Both the position numbers and the translations under genes were made by a program. This document shows, piece after piece, positions 24,096 through 27,363 of a stretch of DNA of 27,363 nucleotides. This stretch comes from Collodictyon triciliatum (lineage: Eukaryota > CRuMs). The notes under the pieces are model-generated. The model made no database searches and was not told the origin of the DNA. It worked only from the letters and a program-made list of their open reading frames with translations. The stretch's first letter is position 1; every line of letters starts with the position of its first letter. The stretch lies in NCBI GenBank assembly GCA_043381765.1, contig JBHJMP010000007.1, positions 1-27,363 on the forward strand, read 5' to 3'.

Positions 24096-25576
24096 TTAAG
24101 TTTTTGCATATATAAGTATCTGGAAACTTACCATAGAAGCTGCATTTCTATTTTTGTGCAATTAAGAACATATATACACTTGAAGAAATACGTGAAAAAT
24201 GAAACATAATTCATATAAAAGCTAACTTGCCTTTTTTTTCTTTCCCCTGTAGAAATGAAGATACAGATGTGTATCAAGAGAGGATGCGAGTCGAGGAAGG
24301 TTTGGGATTAAATATCTACTCCACTAATAAAGAAAAATAATTCATGAAATCATGGATCGATAGGACATAACTTAGTTATCATATTTGCTTTCATCTCAAT
24401 TTGCACAGGCAAAATTGGAAAACATGCCCCTGTTCTGATTCGAGACCTTCACAAGCGTTATCCATCGACGTATGGTTCTTTTTCTTATCCTTAGTTTCTC
24501 CTCTGTTTTCTCATCCCCCGCCCCCTTTACCACTTTTAATTTATATCTTTATGCATGCATGTTGGAAAAGAAAAAAAATCAAATGGTTAAAATCTTTATC
24601 TGCCAGTGACCATTCATTGCCCAAGATTGCTGTGAGGCGATTAACTCTTGCTATCGAGGAAAACGAATGTTTTGGTCTTTTGGGTCCGAATGGCGCAGGA
24701 AAAACCACCACTATCAACATGCTCACCGGCGTGTTTCCTGCAACCGACGGAAGGTTCCTACGGCCTACATCACAACATCGATTCTACTCCTTCGCCTTTT
24801 TTACAAACATGACTTTTCAGTATTTTCATAGATTACTCTTAATCCAGACAATCCACTCTTTTAATTTTTCAATTTTTTTTTTATAAATATTTAAGTGCGC
24901 TCGTTGGCGGATTCGACATTCAAACGGAAATGGATAAAGTCCATCTTGTAACTGGTGTCTGTCCACAATTCAATGTAAGTATCTCAATGTCCGATATAAT
25001 ATTATTCCCTTATAAAATAGTAGCAATCAGTCTGCGCAAATGAACGTGACCAATGAGCATCAGTATATTGTTTCAAGAATCGAATCATAGAGATTCATTC
25101 TAATAGTGACATTGTAATTTCGTATTTACAAAATATTTAGATTCTCTGGGGCACATTGAGTGTAGAGGAACACATCATATTCTATGCTCGGCTTAAAGGT
25201 GTTCCAGAAAACAAAGTTCACGATGCAACTTTGCGTGCTTTGAAAGAGGTCATAACAGACAGGAATACAGTTGCATTTGTTCACCTATTCCTGAATATCA
25301 GCCTCTATCTAGATAGAAAAAGACATCACAAGAGCCTTCATTCAGTCGAACTTAATCTTTTTAACCCGAAATATATATGATCATCTGTTTGCAGGTTGGT
25401 TTGCAGCACTGTCCCAATCGCCTTGCTAAGGACTTGAGTGGCGGAATGCAAAGACGTCTCCAAGTCGCCATTTGCTTGGTCTGTCTCATTCTGCTAACAT
25501 ATACAGTTGTGCATTCGTATCTACTACTCCTTCTTCAAGCGTCACTCGAATATTGAAATCATTCAAAAACTAGATG

Positions 25577-25613
<37 letters not shown>

Positions 25614-25747
25614 ACCATTTTCCCCTCGATGTTTATTAAACGAGTGATTGTTAACAGGTGGGCGACCCTGCTGTTGTCTTTCTGGACGAGCCCACCACCG
25701 GATTAGACCCAACTAGGTGGCATGCATGCATGATATCACTCTTACTT

Positions 25748-25838
<91 letters not shown>

Positions 25839-26836
25839 TTTTATTTTGCACGCAACGATAATGATGCCTACTGTCCGAAACATACAGAATGTGCACTTGC
25901 TTTTATTCCGCATCAATCATATATTCAATATGGCTAACAATCTTCTGCCACACGAAATGAATGCGCGGACGGAACGCAACAGTAAACGGCATTTGTGGAC
26001 CATCATCAGTCGAGCCCGACGTCACCGCTCCATCATTCTTACAACACACTCGATGCACGAGGCCGAAGTTTTGTGCACTCGCATCGGTATTTTTGTGGAT
26101 GGTGCTTTGCGTTGCTTGGGAGAACAAGTACCTTTTTATATGCGTCTGTGTCTGTGTTTGTATCCTACCTCGCCGACCAGCATCAGCCGGAACCATATCC
26201 CGTTTTCGACCCCTTACGCGCCCTCTTTTGCATATGCTGATGCATAATCTAATCTACATATTTAAAATCCGCGCAATTGTGACAGACACACTTGAAGAAC
26301 AAGTTTGGTGGTGGCTACCATTTGGATATCAACTACTTGCCGGAGAATGCAGACAAAGCCCGCAGCTATGGTTGAATATCTATGTCGAGAAATATGTATT
26401 CATGAGCGTGTGACGTCTTGTCTTTTTTTTTTTTACGTCCTGGGCATTCTGTTTCACTATATCTATCGAAGCAACGACGGCCTTTTGGCTCTAACCTTTG
26501 TCTTCCAACTAGTCACCCAGCGAGTGCCAACCGCGCGCCTGGTCAGCAAGTTTCCCGGCTCGTCGACATATCTTGTCGATGTCAATAGTGTCAAAGTCTC
26601 TGAAATCTTTGTATCCTTCGAGAAGGACAAAGTAATTGCCCATTTCCCACATTATGTCATGCAAGAGAGCCGTCCACAAAACCAACCAAGCCACCAATCA
26701 CTGAACCTACTTTTGATGCAATGAAACCCAGAACGAGTTCGGCATTACGGACTGGGGCATCGGCCAAACAACCTTGGAGGACGTCTTCATCCGCGTTGTG
26801 GAGCGCTTCCCCGCATCAGACATGTCGCGCTTTTGA
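11663..26836 (+). CDS. Full-size ABCA-subfamily ABC transporter, about 66 exons
   Basis: One gene fills 15 kb. My reconstruction has 66 exons of 28-147 nt; all junction phases agree and the total is 5412 nt (about 1803 residues), normal for full-size ABCA proteins. Order: TMD1 (about 1-535), NBD1 (536-777), a regulatory/linker segment (778-885), TMD2 with a large extracellular loop (886-1409), and NBD2 with its C-terminal regulatory segment (1410-1803). Each half has Walker A, Q-loop, signature, Walker B and H-loop. The ABCA-specific segments after each NBD (KYGSGY and [15 protein letters not shown] and TTLEDVFIR) identify the subfamily. ABCA proteins are ATP-driven membrane transporters, often of lipids or sterols; the substrate cannot be read here. 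The start at 11663 is chosen because family-like sequence begins there; ATG 11534 is in frame upstream. Weak points are the junction around the N gap at 13383, the exons at 19969-20306, and the donors at 23667 and 26371. Confidence 0.96.
13289..13542. other. Assembly gap (100 N) flanked by A runs, in an ABCA intron
   Basis: N bases occupy 13383-13482, exactly 100, which is usually a placeholder for unknown length. A run of about 31 A lies at 13289-13319, and A runs of tens of bases directly follow the gap. The gap sits between exons 7 and 8 of the ABCA gene. ORFs read through the N block are meaningless. Confidence 0.97.
16212..18383 (+). other. ABCA transporter: nucleotide-binding domain 1 (exons 21-30)
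   Basis: Exons: 16212-16286, 16432-16498, 16634-16711, 16849-16941, 17097-17173, 17587-17623, 17736-17835, 17996-18040, 18140-18212, 18301-18383. Motifs in order: Walker [10 protein letters not shown] (exon 23), Q-loop ICPQHDILW (24-25), signature [10 protein letters not shown] (27), Walker B and D-loop [12 protein letters not shown] (27-28), H-loop [10 protein letters not shown] (29-30). All catalytic residues are present; the signature has Tyr at the position where Leu is usual, a mild deviation. The domain should bind and hydrolyse ATP on the cytosolic side. The intron after exon 25 contains the second N gap, but the protein reads on without an obvious loss. That intron seems to begin with GC (AAG then GCATAC at 17174). 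Confidence 0.93.
17305..17582. other. Assembly gap (100 N) flanked by T runs, in an ABCA intron
   Basis: N bases occupy 17397-17496, again exactly 100. Long T-rich runs lie before the gap and a T run of about 30 lies after it, just ahead of the acceptor TGTAG at 17582-17586. As with the first gap, assembly broke at a homopolymer inside an intron. The intron's real length is unknown. Confidence 0.97.
18567..19364 (+). other. ABCA transporter: regulatory/linker segment after NBD1 (exons 31-35)
   Basis: Exons: 18567-18655, 18751-18778, 18902-18967, 19122-19176, 19280-19364. The segment starts [12 protein letters not shown] and ends its folded part with [12 protein letters not shown], the two landmarks of the ABCA regulatory domain. 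Exon 35 adds an acidic linker ([20 protein letters not shown]) leading to TMD2. The donor after exon 33 is GTCCTC at 18968; the alternative reading runs into a stop. Confidence 0.85.
19498..23433 (+). other. ABCA transporter: TMD2 and second extracellular loop (exons 36-53)
   Basis: Exons: 19498-19589, 19769-19831, 19969-20013, 20086-20153, 20244-20306, 20410-20512, 20714-20817, 20909-20984, 21062-21123, 21303-21403, 21557-21610, 21711-21789, 21972-22080, 22167-22250, 22460-22593, 22741-22855, 23059-23157, 23314-23433. The first helix is [16 protein letters not shown] (exon 37). About 250 residues of extracellular loop follow, including an NCT glycosylation-type site and [14 protein letters not shown]. 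Then come helices in exons 48-53, for example [32 protein letters not shown] and [16 protein letters not shown], with the cytosolic signature [16 protein letters not shown]. The exons at 19969-20306 are least certain; they were chosen because they join in phase, whereas the longer open frame from 20162 does not. The intron after 23157 seems to begin with GC (CAG then GCAAGT). Confidence 0.88.
21868..21915. repeat. (TTTA)n microsatellite in ABCA intron
   Basis: About 12 TTTA units on the transcribed-sense strand in the intron 21790-21971. Confidence 0.95.
23997..24097. repeat. (TTTA)n microsatellite in ABCA intron
   Basis: About 25 TTTA units beginning 18 bases after the donor at 23979. Same strand as the other TTTA tracts here. 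Confidence 0.97.
25580..25612. repeat. Poly-A run in ABCA intron
   Basis: About 33 A on the sense strand, 45 bases before the acceptor at 25657. It is not followed by features of a retroposon; no target-site duplication or 3' truncated copy is apparent. Confidence 0.95.
25746..25841. repeat. (TTTA)n microsatellite in ABCA intron
   Basis: About 24 TTTA units starting 29 bases after the donor at 25717, in the intron between the Walker B exon and the H-loop exon. Confidence 0.97.
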
Positions 26837-26983
26837 TGGAGGCATCGCCGTCGCGGGGGGATATAAATCTCGGTCGCTCCGGATGATGCGGACAAAAAAA
26901 AAACACGAGTTAAAAAGTAAACATGTCTTTGCGGATTGATCTGTTTGTGTGGAGGAAGACATCAGGAAGAGAGAAAAAAACCA

Positions 26984-26989
26984 AATAAA
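26984..26989 (+). terminator. Candidate poly(A) signal for the ABCA gene
   Basis: AATAAA about 150 bases after the ABCA stop, with a second AATAAA at 27017-27022. The position is reasonable for a 3' end, but the motif is frequent by chance in such A-rich DNA. Confidence 0.35.
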
Positions 26990-27064
26990 ACAGATGATTA
27001 TATGACCAAAAAAAAAAATAAAGAGAAGGAAAGATGGAAGGTAGAAACAGAACCAACCAAGACT

Positions 27065-27191
27065 ATGGCACGCAGAACCGAATCCCTGCACACAATGGAG
27101 CAGAGCCCAAGTCCAACTGCAGCGTCTGTCTTCCAGGTTACAGAGGCGCTTTTCCAAACAGCCGGCGAGGTTGTCAGAACAGAGTTGAAGA
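27065..27191 (+). CDS. Possible first exon of a further gene, truncated by window end
   Basis: ATG at 27065 has A at -3 and G at +4 and opens a frame of 42 codons (MARRTESLHTMEQSP, later FQVTEALFQTAGEVV). A plausible donor GTAACT follows at 27192. The stretch is richer in G and C than its surroundings, like other exons here. If real, the next intron begins with a pyrimidine tract and the (TTTCC)n array and leaves the window. I recognise no domain. It lies only about 230 bases after the ABCA stop, in the same direction, so it could instead be part of the ABCA 3' region. Confidence 0.35.
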
Positions 27192-27196
27192 GTAAC

Positions 27197-27363
27197 TTTT
27201 CTTTTCTTTTCGTTCCTTTCTTTTCATCTCTTTTCTTTTCCTCTCTTTTCCTCTCTTTCCTTTCCTTTCCTTTCCTTTCCTTTCCTTTCCTTTCCTTTCC
27301 TTTCCTTTCCTTTCCTTTCCTTTCCTTTCCTTTCCTTTCCTTTCCTTTCCTTTCCTTTCCTTT
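27197..27363. repeat. (TTTCC)n array reaching the window end
   Basis: A looser TTTTC/TCTCT tract passes into perfect TTTCC units from about 27256 to the edge, more than 20 units. The true length is unknown because the window ends inside it. It is a pure pyrimidine/purine tract. Confidence 0.97.

Larger units (their letters stand above)
23587..26836 (+). other. ABCA transporter: NBD2 and C-terminal regulatory segment (exons 54-66)
   Basis: Exons: 23587-23666, 23913-23978, 24253-24299, 24409-24469, 24607-24753, 24896-24974, 25141-25248, 25395-25478, 25658-25716, 25983-26127, 26286-26370, 26513-26631, 26732-26836. Motifs in order: Walker [10 protein letters not shown] (24607 exon), Q-loop VCPQFNILWG, signature [10 protein letters not shown], Walker B and D-loop [13 protein letters not shown]-loop [11 protein letters not shown]. 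All are intact, so both ATP sites look competent. The C-terminus has [10 protein letters not shown], then VSKFPGSS and finally [15 protein letters not shown] before TGA at 26834-26836. The donors after 23666 (GTTCCG) and 26370 (GTTGAA) are weak but required by frame. Confidence 0.92.

Noticed and set aside
23997-24097. Tandem repeats considered as a CRISPR-like array or satellite
   Set aside because: Units are 4 bp and contiguous, with no spacers; these are plain microsatellites.
25580-25612. Poly-A run as the tail of a retrotransposed element
   Set aside because: No element body or target-site duplication is visible next to it, and similar runs are everywhere in this window.

Overview
The window looks like nuclear DNA from a microbial eukaryote. 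It is AT-rich, its genes are cut by many short introns (mostly GT-AG, a few apparently GC-AG), and it is full of microsatellites and homopolymer runs. Two 100-base N blocks mark assembly gaps. A full-size ABCA-type ABC transporter, a fungal/plant-like GATA finger and a QCR8-like respiratory subunit fit an early-diverging fungus or a protist such as a rhizarian or amoebozoan. The sequence alone does not let me choose. Nothing suggests a prokaryote, virus, CRISPR array or transposon.

Layout. (1) 1-303: A/G-rich tandem tract. (2) 304-4390, + strand: unrecognised gene of about 9 exons, with a 534-residue Gln/Pro/Ser/Thr-rich N-terminus followed by a multi-pass membrane region. (3) 4391-6882: intergenic, simple-sequence rich. 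(4) 6883-9864, + strand: GATA zinc-finger factor in about 8 exons, the finger being split by an intron carrying two tandem arrays. (5) 10720-10923, - strand: single-exon 67-residue QCR8/UQCRQ-like protein. (6) 11663-26836, + strand: one full-length ABCA transporter, which I reconstruct as 66 exons encoding about 1803 residues, ordered TMD1-NBD1-RD1-TMD2-NBD2-RD2. (7) 27065 to the window end: possible first exon of another + strand gene running into a (TTTCC)n array.

Exon models were made by hand from reading-frame continuity, splice-site motifs and family motifs. In each of the three multi-exon genes every inferred junction keeps phase and the total is a multiple of three (2418, 1338 and 5412 nt including stop). 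That is strong support for the ABCA gene, good for the GATA gene and moderate for the first gene. The genes do not form an obvious pathway, as expected for a eukaryotic locus. The QCR8-like gene and the ABCA gene are divergent and share an upstream region of about 0.7 kb. The GATA gene and the QCR8-like gene are convergent.

I found no convincing new biological system. The points most worth a second look are the tandem arrays concentrated inside introns (four sense-strand TTTA tracts, two different 7-bp arrays), the many 5' splice sites beginning GTTT, the apparent GC-AG introns, the extreme fragmentation of the ABCA gene, and the unidentified Gln-rich membrane protein.
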